From: an uncultured Lachnospiraceae bacterium | Lineage (GTDB): Bacteria > Bacillota > Clostridia > Lachnospirales > Lachnospiraceae | Length of the DNA: 64,000 bases | Assembly: GCA_910579505.1 (NCBI GenBank) | Contig: CAJTTZ010000002.1 | Coordinates: forward strand, 186,001 to 250,000 | Reading direction: 5' to 3' | In this document: positions 17,221-27,414 of the stretch, in pieces | Layout of the letters: every line of letters starts with the position of its first letter | How positions within the stretch are numbered: the stretch's first letter is position 1 | Translations under genes and position numbers: made by a program | The notes under the pieces: model-generated | The model's database searches: none | What the model was told of the DNA's origin: nothing | What the model saw: the letters and a program-made list of their open reading frames with translations, nothing else

Positions 17221-18642
17221 TTACATACGAACCGTAATGCCGGGATCCCAGACGACAAGATATCCTTCTTTGCGCACCGCTTCCCCAAGCGCCATGCTCA
17301 GCTTCCGATAGCCCTCCTCGTCACAGGTAAGCCCTGAGACATCCGCAAGGCGGATTTCCTGCTTTTCCCGCCCTTCCTTCACCAGGAAGCATTTTTCACG
17401 GTATGGGAGACCCGTAATCTCAGAAAATAACGGTTGTAATTCCTCTCTCAGGCGCATACAGCGGATATCCACCGCGGCGCAGTCCTGACGCAGCACGGCA
17501 AGATGTGTGCTTCCCCCTGTAAAGTGCGCCGGAAGCCCCTCGTACAGGCATCGACCTGCCTCGTCATAACCGCCCGCGAAAAGGCGTCCTCTTCCGTCCA
17601 GAATCCGCCCGCCCATCATGCCCACATCCCGCCTTGCCCCCAGAAGGTCAGGCTCATAGACAATTCGGTAAAATCCCAGATGCAGGCTGTGCTCCACCTG
17701 TACCCGGAAGCCACGCCCTGCGCAAAAGTCTGCAAGCGCCCGCCTTCCCGCCTCGTAGGCGTAGGTTTTGCTCCCTGTGTTAAGCGCCGTGGAATCCCTG
17801 TGGGAACGCCAGTGATAGAGCACCTTCGGAATATGGCAGATACGTTCGGCCCGCGGGGCGAGGGCGTCTTCCTCCCAGAGGCTGTCCACCACCCGCAGCG
17901 TAAGGTCATAATCCTGTGCGCCGTCATAGTCGGCCCGCAGTTTCAGCCGCTTCATCAGCCCCGCTTCAACAGCCATAAAATGGCAAATATAATTGTTCGA
18001 TAAAATTAAATCCAAATTAAAGTTTTTCTTTTTATTAGGAAACACAAAGGCTTTCGAGCCTTCGTCGTACTTGTCCTCGTCGGAGTATAAAAGTATCGGA
18101 GGGCATCCCTCCTGTCTGCCCCGGTGTATAGAAACCGCCATCTCATATAACGCATCAGGTGTTATGAAATCATCATGGTCGAGAAGTGCGATGTAATCCC
18201 CCCCTGCCAGGTCAATTCCCACATTGGTATTTTCTGCAATGCCTTTGTTTTCAGAAAGACGGCTGTAACGTATCCGCAGGTCTCCTGTTTCGTGAATTAT
18301 CCGCCTTACCGTGCGCTCCACGGCATCATCCGCGCTCGCATCCACGATCACCAGCTCCCAGCGTGCAAAACTCTGCGCCTGCACGGAAGCGATCATCTCC
18401 CGGAGGTATGCCTCCTTCGTCTCATAAGCCGGCACAACAATGCTGAAAAAATACGGATAGTCCGCCGTTTCCTGCCTCTGCTTTGAAAGCGTCTCCGCGT
18501 CGGGGACCCGGTAGCTGTAATCCGCCCTTTTTTCCTCCTGCACGCGCTCCGCCGCCGCATAGAACGTGCCCGCCAGCCCGTTCTTCTTCAGATAATTTAC
18601 GGTTTTTCTGACATTGTCGATTCTCAGTATCCGATTTCCCAT
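17221..18642 (-). CDS. Family 2 glycosyltransferase
   Basis: This is a 473-residue protein. The first 70 residues form a charged N-terminal segment. The GT-A domain begins FFSIVVPAYETKEAYLREMI, with LVIVDASADD and the metal site YIALLDHDDFITPDAL. YDGAQDYDLTLRVVD and a HIPKVLYHWR acceptor block follow. The C-terminal 150 residues are poorly defined and contain GGRILDGRGRLFAGG, seen in large clostridial wall-glycan transferases. GGGAG lies upstream of the ATG. It is the same subfamily as the first domain of the larger GT at 20705. The donor and linkage are unknown. Confidence 0.85.
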   Translation of the reverse strand: MGNRILRIDNVRKTVNYLKKNGLAGTFYAAAERVQEEKRADYSYRVPDAETLSKQRQETADYPYFFSIVVPAYETKEAYLREMIASVQAQSFARWELVIVDASADDAVERTVRRIIHETGDLRIRYSRLSENKGIAENTNVGIDLAGGDYIALLDHDDFITPDALYEMAVSIHRGRQEGCPPILLYSDEDKYDEGSKAFVFPNKKKNFNLDLILSNNYICHFMAVEAGLMKRLKLRADYDGAQDYDLTLRVVDSLWEEDALAPRAERICHIPKVLYHWRSHRDSTALNTGSKTYAYEAGRRALADFCAGRGFRVQVEHSLHLGFYRIVYEPDLLGARRDVGMMGGRILDGRGRLFAGGYDEAGRCLYEGLPAHFTGGSTHLAVLRQDCAAVDIRCMRLREELQPLFSEITGLPYREKCFLVKEGREKQEIRLADVSGLTCDEEGYRKLSMALGEAVRKEGYLVVWDPGITVRM

Positions 18643-18757
18643 TACGGTTCTCCCTGTTTTTCAATCGGGCGGGGAAACTTTTCCCTGCCCGCCGCACCGA
18701 CCGCATGTCGCTGTAAGGGGCAATATCCCTTATGCGGGCGTGTGCATATAAGGTAAA

Positions 18758-18784
18758 CCGCCCCGCACTTATATGCCGGGGCGG
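18758..18784 (-). terminator. Rho-independent-type terminator after pgcA
   Basis: CCGCCCCG (18758-18765) and CGGGGCGG (18777-18784) form a GC-only 8-bp stem with an 11-base AT-rich loop, 12 bases after the pgcA stop. TTTA follows on the minus strand and CTCTTTTT on the plus strand, so it may work in both directions. Confidence 0.65.
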
Positions 18785-18795
18785 CTCTTTTTCCT

Positions 18796-20517
18796 TTAAA
18801 TATTTTTCTTCACTTCTTCTGTCAGCCTCTCCAGTCTCTCCTGCGCGTCCTCAAGGCTTGTGCCCTTCACGCCCATATAGAACTTGATCTTCGGCTCCGT
18901 GCCGGAAGGTCTTGCACAGCACCAGGAGTCGTTCGTCAGGTCAAAATACAGAACGTTCGACTTAGGCAGCCCGGTCTCCCCTGATTCGCCTGTCTCCAGA
19001 TTCAGCGTCTTTCCTGTATCGTAATCCCTGAATTCCTTCACCGTCAGCTCACCGAAGCTCTTAGGCGGATTCTGGCGCAGCTTGTTCATCAGATCCTCGA
19101 TCTCCTTCGCGCCTTCAATACCCTTCTTGGTGATGGAATACTGGCTCTCTTTATAGTAGCCGTACTTCTCGTAGAGGTTGATCATCTGATCCCAGACGGT
19201 TCTGCCGTTCTTCTTACACCACGCCGCCATCTCGCACAGGCACATTACAGCCACGATAGCGTCCTTATCTCTCGCGTGTGTGCCCGCAAGGCAGCCGTAG
19301 CTCTCCTCAAGGCCGAACACATAGTTGTTGGAGCCGGTCTGCTCAAAGAGTTTGATCTGTTCGCCGATAAACTTAAAGCCTGTCAGCACCTCGATAAATC
19401 TTACTTTATAATCCTCCGAGATCGCCCGTGCCATATTGGTGGTCACAATCGTGGTCACCAGAGCGGGATTCTCGGGCATCTTTCCTGTCGCCGTCCGCTC
19501 ACGCAGGATGTATTCCGCAACGAGCATGCCGGACATGTTACCCGTGAAAGGCACATACTCGCCGGACTTGGTATCCAGTGCGTAAATGCCGAGTCTGTCG
19601 GCATCGGGATCGGTTGCCAGCACGATATCGGCGTTTTTCTCCTTCGCAAGCTTAAGCGCGAGGGTGAATGCCTTGGGATCTTCCGGGTTGGGGTAGTCCA
19701 ACGTCGTAAAGTCGGGGTCGGGCATCTCCTGCTCGGGCACAACATATACGTTCTTAAAGCCAAGCTCTGAGAGAATCCGCCTTACAGGCACATTGCCCGT
19801 GCCGTTAAAGGGAGAGTAAACAATCTTCATGTCCTCCGCCATCTCCGCGATCACTTCGGGATGGATGATCTGCTTTTTCAGCTCCGCCATGTACTTGTCA
19901 TCAATCTCTTTGCCGATGACCACATAGAGACCCGCCTTCTTCGCCTCTTCCTTATCCATGGTCTTCACGGTATGGTAGTCGGTCACATTGTTAACTTCCT
20001 CGATGATTTCCACATCCTTGGGAGCCGTCACCTGCGCACCATCCTCCCAATAACACTTGTAACCGTTATACTCCGGCGGATTGTGGCTGGCCGTGATCAC
20101 GATACCGGAAATACAGCCAAGCTCCCTGAGCGCGAAAGATAACTCGGGCGTAGGACGAAGCGCATCGAACACATAGGCTTTGATGCCGTTCGCCGCCAGA
20201 CACAGCGCCGCCTCGTCTGCAAACTCGGGAGACATTCTTCTGGAATCGTAGGCAATCGCCACGCCCTTCTCCTCGCCGCCCTGTTTCTTTATGTAATTGG
20301 CAAGACCCTGCGTCGCTTTGCGCACAGTGTAGATATTCATACGGTTCGTGCCCGCGCCGATCACGCCGCGAAGTCCGCCTGTGCCGAAGGCAAGCTCCTT
20401 GTAAAAGCGGTCCTCAATTTCCTTCTCATCATTTCTGATCGCCAGAAGCTCCTGCTTGGTCGCCTCGTCAAAGTAAGAATCCTCCAGCCAAAATTCAAAC
20501 TGCTCTTTGTAGCCCAT
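18796..20517 (-). CDS. pgcA: Phosphoglucomutase, alpha-D-phosphohexomutase family
   Basis: It interconverts glucose-6-phosphate and glucose-1-phosphate, the precursor for RmlA and UDP-glucose synthesis. At 573 residues it has the length of Bacillus PgcA-type enzymes. Domain landmarks are the phosphoserine loop VITASHNPPEYNG (Ser144), the Mg-binding loop ATDPDADRLG, the sugar loop GLEESYG and the phosphate-binding RPSGTEPKIKFY near the C-terminus. AAAGGAGGG precedes the ATG, and a near-perfect promoter lies 100 bases upstream, so it is probably transcribed as its own unit, ending at the hairpin that follows. Confidence 0.94.
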   Translation of the reverse strand: MGYKEQFEFWLEDSYFDEATKQELLAIRNDEKEIEDRFYKELAFGTGGLRGVIGAGTNRMNIYTVRKATQGLANYIKKQGGEEKGVAIAYDSRRMSPEFADEAALCLAANGIKAYVFDALRPTPELSFALRELGCISGIVITASHNPPEYNGYKCYWEDGAQVTAPKDVEIIEEVNNVTDYHTVKTMDKEEAKKAGLYVVIGKEIDDKYMAELKKQIIHPEVIAEMAEDMKIVYSPFNGTGNVPVRRILSELGFKNVYVVPEQEMPDPDFTTLDYPNPEDPKAFTLALKLAKEKNADIVLATDPDADRLGIYALDTKSGEYVPFTGNMSGMLVAEYILRERTATGKMPENPALVTTIVTTNMARAISEDYKVRFIEVLTGFKFIGEQIKLFEQTGSNNYVFGLEESYGCLAGTHARDKDAIVAVMCLCEMAAWCKKNGRTVWDQMINLYEKYGYYKESQYSITKKGIEGAKEIEDLMNKLRQNPPKSFGELTVKEFRDYDTGKTLNLETGESGETGLPKSNVLYFDLTNDSWCCARPSGTEPKIKFYMGVKGTSLEDAQERLERLTEEVKKNI

Positions 20518-20614
20518 TTTGAAACCCTCCTTTATTTAATAACATTTGTTTTTTCAATTATATCAGTAACCTCTCTATTTGTTACCACCTTTCGGTTTTC
20601 CCGCCCTTAAAAAG

Positions 20615-20643
20615 ATTATAGTAAAAGCGGGTGATTCGGTCAA
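20615..20643 (-). promoter_or_regulatory. Strong sigma-A-type promoter for pgcA
   Basis: TTGACC (20638-20643), a 17-base spacer and TATAAT (20615-20620) read on the minus strand about 98 bases upstream of the pgcA ATG. Confidence 0.8.
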
Positions 20644-20704
20644 GGTATTTCGCACTTCGCAACATTTCAACCTCCAGCTTCCCGTTACGCAATCCCCCCA
20701 TGTC

Positions 20705-22753
20705 TTACCCTTCCGTTTTATCTGCCTTATTTTCAGAAATCTTCAGCGCAAAGTCACTGCGGTCCAGCGAAAAATTCGGATTGTAATAGGGATCTCCCTG
20801 CTCCAGGAGCTCCTTCCACCGCTCTCTAAAAAGCGCAGCCTCCTTCTCATACCGCTCGGCGTTCGCGCCTGAAAGGTCTGCACCCCGGGAAGCCGACTCA
20901 TAGTGATACAGCTCCGCAAACGGCGTAAAGACGTTCACCCGTCCCGTCTTCCACGCGCGGATGCAAAGGTCCACATCGTTCAGAGCCACGGCAAACTTCT
21001 CGTCCAGCCCGCCCAGCTCTTCAAACAGGGATTTTCGCATCATCAGGCATGCGCCCGTCACCGCCATCACGTTCTGCGCATAACAGAGCCGCCCCATATA
21101 GCCAAGGTTGCGATGGTCCACACGATAATGGCTGTGCCCCGCCGTCCTGTGCGCGCCAAGCCCCAGAACCACGCCCGCATGCTGGATCGTCCTGTCCTCA
21201 TAATAAAGCTTTGCGCCCGCCGCGCCCACATCTTTCCTCTGGGCATACATCAGCAATTCCTCGATCCAGTCCGGCGTTATGACACTTGTGTCGTTATTCA
21301 ACAAAAGCACATACTCGCCGTCTGCCTGCGCGACACCCAGATTATTGACTTTTGAATAGTTAAATTCGCCTTCATAGGTTATCACCCGGATTGCGGGATT
21401 CTCCTGTATTTCTTTATAATAGGCAAATATCTCCTCCGAGACGCTGTTGTTTTCCACAACGACAATCTCATAATTATCGTAGGTGCTGCGCTCCAATATG
21501 GAGGAAATACAGCGCGTCAGGTCCTCCAAATGGTCTTTATTCGGAATCACTATGGAAACCTTCGGATTTCCCAGAATCTCATATTTGATCTGGAAGATCG
21601 TCTCAAACGCCTTTGTGGAAGTAATCTCAAAGTTTTTATAACCCTGCGCCGTCAGATGCGCCGCAACCGCCCCTTTCGCCGCCTCGATGGCATAACTCTT
21701 TGCGCTGATGTCGGAAGCCACGCTGCCCGCATGGGACCGCCAGTAATACATCAGCTTAGGCACATGCACCACGCACTTTGCGCGGGCGGTCAGGCGCAGG
21801 ATCATGTCGTGGTCCTGACTGCCGTCAAACTCGGAGCGGAACAGTTCCGTCCCGTCCAGAAGACGTCTCGCGAAGGCGCTGAAGTGGCAGATATAATTGT
21901 TCGCCCGTAGATTGTCCGGCGCGTAATCCGGCTTAAAATGCAGGGTAATCATGTCATCAATGGTACCGTTTCCCTTAAATGTCGCCTCGTCACAGTAGAT
22001 ATAATCCGCCCCTGTCTCGCAGATCACTTTCATATACTCATAGAGAACGCTCGGATGCAGCACGTCGTCATGGTCAAAGAGGGCGATATAGTTGCCCGAG
22101 GACATAGACAGGCAGGCGTTTGTGTTGCCGGAAATACCCTCATTCTTCTTAAGTTTCTTATATACAATCCGGCAGTAAAGACTGCTGCTTGGGCGCAGAT
22201 ACTGCTTGTCTTTCTCCATGTATTCCCGGCAGATCTGCTCCACATAAGCGTGCTCCTCATCCGACCCGTCCGCCAGACACAGCTCCCAACCCTCGTACGT
22301 CTGATCCATAACAGACTCTATCGCCTGCCGCAGAAATTTCTCCGGGGTGTTGTAGAGCGGCATGAGGATACTGAATTTGACCTCCCTGTCAAACTTATGC
22401 AGGCGCTGTCTCGCCGCCTCCGGGAGCTCCGGGAAACTTGCAGACCCGTGCTGCGCCCTCGCCTGCCGTTCGATCATCTTGGCATTCAGCTTGCGGGCAA
22501 TCCCCTTGAGACTTCCGTAATAGCCCAGGCGTTCCTTTACGCGGGCAATCTTATGAATCAGCATACGCAGCGGTTTTGAAGCGCGCCACAGAAAGCTTTT
22601 CTTGATTCTTTCCAGTTTTCCCTCCGTCTGCTCCCTGTTATGCTCCGCCTCCGAAAGTTTTTGCGTAAGCGCGCGTCCCCGGCGTTTCTCCCTGCCGTAG
22701 GCTTCCTTATAAAAGCGGAGCGCCTCCGTCTCCGTCATCCCTTTTCTGTCCAT
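20705..22753 (-). CDS. Bi-domain family 2 glycosyltransferase
   Basis: This 682-residue protein has a charged predicted coiled coil (residues 10-60) and two GT-A domains. Domain 1 begins VKFSILMPLYNTPEKFLRQA with metal site YIALFDHDDVLHPSVL. Domain 2 begins KVSIVIPNKDHLEDLTRCI with YVLLLNNDTSVITPDWI and VALNDVDLCIRAWKTG. Both keep Asp-rich metal-binding motifs, so two transfers by one polypeptide are plausible, as in bifunctional repeat-unit polymerases. The ATG at 22753 follows AAAGGAG; an earlier start at 22777 would overlap the upstream gene. It follows the next GT by 16 bases and ends the export operon before the pgcA promoter. Confidence 0.88.
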   Translation of the reverse strand: MDRKGMTETEALRFYKEAYGREKRRGRALTQKLSEAEHNREQTEGKLERIKKSFLWRASKPLRMLIHKIARVKERLGYYGSLKGIARKLNAKMIERQARAQHGSASFPELPEAARQRLHKFDREVKFSILMPLYNTPEKFLRQAIESVMDQTYEGWELCLADGSDEEHAYVEQICREYMEKDKQYLRPSSSLYCRIVYKKLKKNEGISGNTNACLSMSSGNYIALFDHDDVLHPSVLYEYMKVICETGADYIYCDEATFKGNGTIDDMITLHFKPDYAPDNLRANNYICHFSAFARRLLDGTELFRSEFDGSQDHDMILRLTARAKCVVHVPKLMYYWRSHAGSVASDISAKSYAIEAAKGAVAAHLTAQGYKNFEITSTKAFETIFQIKYEILGNPKVSIVIPNKDHLEDLTRCISSILERSTYDNYEIVVVENNSVSEEIFAYYKEIQENPAIRVITYEGEFNYSKVNNLGVAQADGEYVLLLNNDTSVITPDWIEELLMYAQRKDVGAAGAKLYYEDRTIQHAGVVLGLGAHRTAGHSHYRVDHRNLGYMGRLCYAQNVMAVTGACLMMRKSLFEELGGLDEKFAVALNDVDLCIRAWKTGRVNVFTPFAELYHYESASRGADLSGANAERYEKEAALFRERWKELLEQGDPYYNPNFSLDRSDFALKISENKADKTEG

Positions 22754-22769
22754 AGGGCTCCTTTCTATA

Positions 22770-25169
22770 CTATACAACCGTCAGCGCGCTCTCGGACCAT
22801 GCCACAAAGGTCATTCCCGGCTCTGTCTGGCTCAACGCTTCCGTCTCTACAAGCATGCCGACCCGGTACTCCCCCTGCTCCAGTTCTTCCCGCCGCAGGC
22901 GCAGGACAAATCCCGCAAGCCCGACATTCTTTTCATGCGGCAGAATTGCCTCCACGTCCGCCCTGTGCCAGTCCGCCGGAACCGCCAGATAACCGGCACC
23001 GTCAGCCCTTTGCAAAACCACTTTCCGTCCGAACGCCGCGTTGTCCGCCCCGGGAATATAGTTCCATCCCATAATCCACAGAATATCCGGCTCGTCGGCC
23101 ATAATCTTATGCTGGGGCCCGGCAAGGTCCACTGTTAACCGCAGTATATCCCTGTCCGCATTTTTCAACAGTTTCCTCAGAGAAGGTTTAGGCAGAAACG
23201 ACACCTCCTGCACGCAGAGATGGTCCTCATGGGGAAACTTATAATTACACATGTAATTCGACGCATTGTCGATCAAATCCTTATGATAAAAGGGATCTTT
23301 GCCGCAAAGCTGCGGATGCTTTTTATAGAGCGCCTCCTTCTCCGCAAGAAGCCTTTCCCACTTCCCGTCATTCTGCTCGTCCAGTCCACGGCTTAAGGAT
23401 TCATGGTGGTAGAGAATCGCGTCGTTTCTCTGCACATTGACATAGCCTGCCTCCAAAAGTTTAAAGCAGAAATCCACATCATTGTAAGCCACGGGCAGAT
23501 TCTCGTCCAAACCGCCTACCGCCTCGTACTTTTTCCGCAGTACCATCAGGCATGCGCCCGTCACCGCAGCCACATTATAGGTGACCCGGTTCCTGCCGAA
23601 ATAATAATCCTCCTCGTCGGGAAACGTGACCAGTTTATGGGAAGGACCGATTTTCAGGTTTGTAACACCCGCGTGCTGAATGTTTTCCGTATCCGCATAC
23701 CACAGCTTCGCACCGACGGCCCCTACGTGGGGCAAAAGAGCCTGTCCCGCCATACGCTCCAGCCAGCTCCCCTCTATAATCTCTATGTCGTCGTTCATCA
23801 GAAGAATCAGGTCTCCTCTTGCCTTCTTCTCTCCCAGATTGCACATTTTTGAAAAATCAAATGGCATCGGCTCATAAATATAGGTAAAACCGTAAATCTT
23901 CTGCAGCGCTTCCATTTTCTCCCTGTTTTCTTCGCTGCTTCCGTTGTCCACCACAATCCATTCATAAAAATGGTACTGCGTCTTTTCCCTGAAAGAGCGG
24001 AGACATTTCTCCAGTACCTCGGGATGGTCTTTCGACGGGATAATCACGGAAACTACGCGGTGAGGCGCAATCGCCGTGTTTTCACTCCCCGACCGGGTGC
24101 ACCGTTCTCTGCCGGAAACGGAAGTGTCATATATCAGATGGTAAATATCAGGGTCAGCCCCCTGCCAAAGCACGCCGCGGCCGCCGCGCCTAAGCAGCAT
24201 ATCTTCCTTAAGCGTCACATACTTAGAAGAGGCTCCCGTCAGGAAACGACCTTCGGCAAGTTCCTTTTTCAGCTGTTCCCGCACCAGAGTAAACCTCTCC
24301 TCCTCCGGGGCGTCCTGTCTGATTCCGAGAAAAGTCTCCTCTGCCGGGCAGTAACTTCTATGATAGAGAATAGAATCCAGATGTCCGATTGCCGCCTGTC
24401 TCCTTTTGAAATATCCCGCCGAAAGCTCCTCAATCTTCTCCTCTAAGCGCAGGCACAGCTCGTAAAAGCCAAGATCGGGATCTTTCATGCTCACCATGCG
24501 GTAGCTCATACTGTCAAGCACGCCGACCCGAACCGCCACAAAATGTCCCCAATACTGGAACGCAAGAAGGGTGTCCGGGGAATAAGCCGGCTTAAACCAT
24601 GGCTCCATCCGCTTCGTCAGATCCCCCCAATAAAAGTCTTCATCCGCATAGGCGAGCAGACATGCGCTGTTCTTCTCAAAGAAAGACCGCACTGCAGAAA
24701 ACACATAAGGCGCAAGCAGACCGTCCCCATAAGTCAGAATGCGAACGTCCGTCTCAGGCACGGCAATCTCCCGAAACCCCTGCACCGCAATAGGTTCGGG
24801 CGAATCAATAACATCCGTATTTTTATACTCGCACTCCGCAATCCATTGCAGATATGGATTCGCCTGCCGCTTAAGCGTCTCCCTGTAAACACGGTTTTTC
24901 TCCTCAGAAGCCTGAATCTTTGACAGACTTTCCCCGGACACCGGCATCCCCTTCATCCGTCTTACCATGCCGCGCAGAGGAGCCGACACCTTTGCCGCCA
25001 TCCGATACAGCGGGTTGGAACAAATACGGTTCAGATTATCCTGCAGATCCGCCTGCCGTCTTTCCGCGTCCGCAATGTGCCCTGCCATCTGGGTATTCTT
25101 TTTTCGCTCCTCCTCATATGCCGCCATATAGTACGACACCCAGTCGTAGCGGTTCTTTCTTATGCTCAT
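22770..25169 (-). CDS. Large family 2 glycosyltransferase with degenerate first domain
   Basis: This 799-residue protein carries an N-terminal coiled-coil-like segment (residues 15-50). It has a partial GT-A half (LLAYADEDFYWGD and WFKPAYSPDTLLAFQYWGHF) that lacks the usual hydrophobic nucleotide-binding start. A complete GT2 domain follows, beginning VVSVIIPSKDHPEVLEKCL with LILLMNDDIEIIEGSW and VAYNDVDFCFKLLEAGY. The C-terminal 130 residues are beta-rich and unassigned. Its ATG shares one base with the TGA of the methyltransferase-kinase gene upstream, so translation is coupled and the two products probably act together. Domain organisation parallels its downstream neighbour, suggesting an old duplication. 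Confidence 0.85.
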   Translation of the reverse strand: MSIRKNRYDWVSYYMAAYEEERKKNTQMAGHIADAERRQADLQDNLNRICSNPLYRMAAKVSAPLRGMVRRMKGMPVSGESLSKIQASEEKNRVYRETLKRQANPYLQWIAECEYKNTDVIDSPEPIAVQGFREIAVPETDVRILTYGDGLLAPYVFSAVRSFFEKNSACLLAYADEDFYWGDLTKRMEPWFKPAYSPDTLLAFQYWGHFVAVRVGVLDSMSYRMVSMKDPDLGFYELCLRLEEKIEELSAGYFKRRQAAIGHLDSILYHRSYCPAEETFLGIRQDAPEEERFTLVREQLKKELAEGRFLTGASSKYVTLKEDMLLRRGGRGVLWQGADPDIYHLIYDTSVSGRERCTRSGSENTAIAPHRVVSVIIPSKDHPEVLEKCLRSFREKTQYHFYEWIVVDNGSSEENREKMEALQKIYGFTYIYEPMPFDFSKMCNLGEKKARGDLILLMNDDIEIIEGSWLERMAGQALLPHVGAVGAKLWYADTENIQHAGVTNLKIGPSHKLVTFPDEEDYYFGRNRVTYNVAAVTGACLMVLRKKYEAVGGLDENLPVAYNDVDFCFKLLEAGYVNVQRNDAILYHHESLSRGLDEQNDGKWERLLAEKEALYKKHPQLCGKDPFYHKDLIDNASNYMCNYKFPHEDHLCVQEVSFLPKPSLRKLLKNADRDILRLTVDLAGPQHKIMADEPDILWIMGWNYIPGADNAAFGRKVVLQRADGAGYLAVPADWHRADVEAILPHEKNVGLAGFVLRLRREELEQGEYRVGMLVETEALSQTEPGMTFVAWSESALTVV

Positions 25170-27313
25170 CAGTTAAACAATCCCCTTTTCTGCAAATGTC
25201 CCATGGTTTCCGACGGCACCGCCGTCACCTCCATAACCGCTTCCAGATGATTCTCCTCCTCAGAAGAAAGCCCCCAGAGAGAAAGCGTGATATTGGGGTC
25301 CTGCGTGGGAAAAGCATAGGTATCCTCCCCGATCTTAAACCCGTTCATCTGAATCTGTTTCCCTTTCAGGGGAATCTCTACGCCGTTCCAGCTGATCCGT
25401 TTGATATAAATCACACAGGCATGGCTTCCGGGATCAATCCGCACCGCACTCCTTCCTCTTTTGATGCGCACGGAAAGTTCCACCGTGCCTTCCCCGGTGC
25501 GCAGAATCTGCTCTCCGTCCTCCTCCGGGAAAAAGGACTGTTCCTCGCGAAATCCCTTCCCTGTATCTTCATAAATCTGTATGCGGTTATCTGAGGACTT
25601 ATTTCTTAACCCCTCACAGAAATCTGTCAGCGCATAAACGGGCTGGCCGATCTCCTCCCTGATCTCCGCCATGGACAGCCGTTTGCCCGTCACATATTTC
25701 TGGAACTTCATCTCCTGTCTGCGATACTGTTCCGCTTCCGCCGGGTCGATTTTTAGCTTGCTCATTATTAAATCAGGATTTAAATTATTCCTTTTCTCGT
25801 CTCCGAGGAGATAACAGTACAGCGCGCGGAAAGCAATTTCCTTCGTTTCAACAGCCTTGTCAAAAGTCCACTCGCAGTCTATCAGCCCCCACTTTTCACT
25901 ATCCAAATAACGGTCGATATCGTTTTCCCCATTTATGACCTTTTTTTCATGACGCATGTTACCCGCCTGTGGAATCAACAAATTCGCAAATATTAAGTCG
26001 TAATCCGCGACCTCCTTTTCCTCTCCCCAGGAGATCCGTTTCAGATACTCGTCAAACAGACGGTGAAAGCCTTCCAGATCATTTTTCTCCAGCCGTTCAT
26101 CCAAAATTTCTTCCAGCGTCTTTCCTTCCAAAAATTTAATCGAAATATAAGGTATGCCGTCAGCCGTCCTTTCCAGCTTGCATTCATTGACTTCCAAAAG
26201 ACTTCCCTCATACCGTTCGGTCAGCTTTTCACATGCCGAAACTGTGGCCTCTATATGTTTCCACGCCGCTTTTGATAGCGGGTGTTTTTCTATCTTCCTG
26301 CCAAATCCCGTGCTTCTCTGCAAGGTCTTAATCTGAAACTCTTCCCTTCTGTCATTGGAATACTTCACATATTCTTCCGACAGCGTCGGGCCAAGAAGAA
26401 GCATGTAGGAATTGGAAAAGAGCGGGAACTGGTTCTCTTTCAGAATCGTGTCGAAAACACGCTTTTCATCAAAGAGCCGTATCCTGTCGCGGTCAAAATT
26501 ACGCATGTTATCTGATAACTCCCCTCGCTTTGGGAGCCTTCTGTCAGAATAGAGGGTCGTCATGAACTTGTAGTCCGGATAAGGATAATACATCTGCATT
26601 TCCGAAAACCCGCAGCGTTTCGCAATGGCGAGCAGCCCGTCTCTCGTAAAGGTGCGCACCACGCCGCCCTCCGGGTAATCCTCAATGCCGCCGAAATACG
26701 TGCCCAGATGATCTTCCCTGCACCCCGCCCAATATTTCAGTCCAAACTTATTCTCTATGGCGATGGCGATATGTCCCCCCGGTTTCAGGTGCTTCTTTAT
26801 AATCCGCAGGAAATCATCAAAAGGCGTTTCGGAACCTATATACGCCTGCGCGTACTCAAAAACGCCGATCAGGCAGATATAGTCGTAATCCTCCGGCAGA
26901 TCCGGCTCCACATCCTGAAAATTTCCCACATGGATCGTCACGTTGTCCGCCTCCATATGGCGGTAGGCGTTAATCATGCTCCGCTTTTTGGAAAGTTCCA
27001 CACAGGTCACTTCCCCGGCACGCCTTGAAAGCGCCCCCGTAATCGCGCCGCAGCCCGAGCCGACTTCCAACACCTTCATGGCGCGGCTTATCGGCAGCCA
27101 CTCGACGATGTTCTCACGAAGCGGGGAGAGGTGGTACAGAATCTCCCAGCTCTTCCTCTCCTCTATAATTTTCTGGTACTCCACTTCCGCACAGTCTCTT
27201 GCAATCGCAAGAAGCTCATCCTCAATTTCCCCGTCGCAGTACAGGTCCTCGCCGGGGTATTTTGTTAAATCCAGTTTTATTTTTCCGATTTGTTCTGTTT
27301 TATCTTCTGCCAT
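25169..27313 (-). CDS. WbdD-like methyltransferase-kinase fusion
   Basis: This is a 714-residue fusion. Residues about 60-250 are a class I SAM methyltransferase (MKVLEVGSGCGAITG, VTCVELSKKR, HLKPGGHIAIAIENKFG). Residues about 320-510 look like a small-molecule kinase: a Lys in FQIKTLQRS, an EGKTLEEIL hinge, a catalytic-loop pattern D-x4-N in YDLIFANLL, and an Asp in GLIDCEWTF in the DFG position. The remaining 200 residues are beta-rich. In E. coli O9a, WbdD caps the O-antigen by phosphorylation and methylation and so sets its length; this order of domains is the same. Its operon partners are GT2 enzymes and Wzm/Wzt, which supports that role. The ATG at 27313 is preferred (AAGGGA upstream); an ATG-frame start at 27340 is possible. 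The kinase assignment is from motifs only. Confidence 0.75.
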   Translation of the reverse strand: MAEDKTEQIGKIKLDLTKYPGEDLYCDGEIEDELLAIARDCAEVEYQKIIEERKSWEILYHLSPLRENIVEWLPISRAMKVLEVGSGCGAITGALSRRAGEVTCVELSKKRSMINAYRHMEADNVTIHVGNFQDVEPDLPEDYDYICLIGVFEYAQAYIGSETPFDDFLRIIKKHLKPGGHIAIAIENKFGLKYWAGCREDHLGTYFGGIEDYPEGGVVRTFTRDGLLAIAKRCGFSEMQMYYPYPDYKFMTTLYSDRRLPKRGELSDNMRNFDRDRIRLFDEKRVFDTILKENQFPLFSNSYMLLLGPTLSEEYVKYSNDRREEFQIKTLQRSTGFGRKIEKHPLSKAAWKHIEATVSACEKLTERYEGSLLEVNECKLERTADGIPYISIKFLEGKTLEEILDERLEKNDLEGFHRLFDEYLKRISWGEEKEVADYDLIFANLLIPQAGNMRHEKKVINGENDIDRYLDSEKWGLIDCEWTFDKAVETKEIAFRALYCYLLGDEKRNNLNPDLIMSKLKIDPAEAEQYRRQEMKFQKYVTGKRLSMAEIREEIGQPVYALTDFCEGLRNKSSDNRIQIYEDTGKGFREEQSFFPEEDGEQILRTGEGTVELSVRIKRGRSAVRIDPGSHACVIYIKRISWNGVEIPLKGKQIQMNGFKIGEDTYAFPTQDPNITLSLWGLSSEEENHLEAVMEVTAVPSETMGHLQKRGLFN

Positions 27314-27414
27314 ATCCTGTCCCTTCCCATTCGGCGCCATAGGATCTTTATATTATATTATTTTCCCTATTTTCCAAAATCTGCCTATTTTCTACATTTA
27401 TACCGCATGATATT

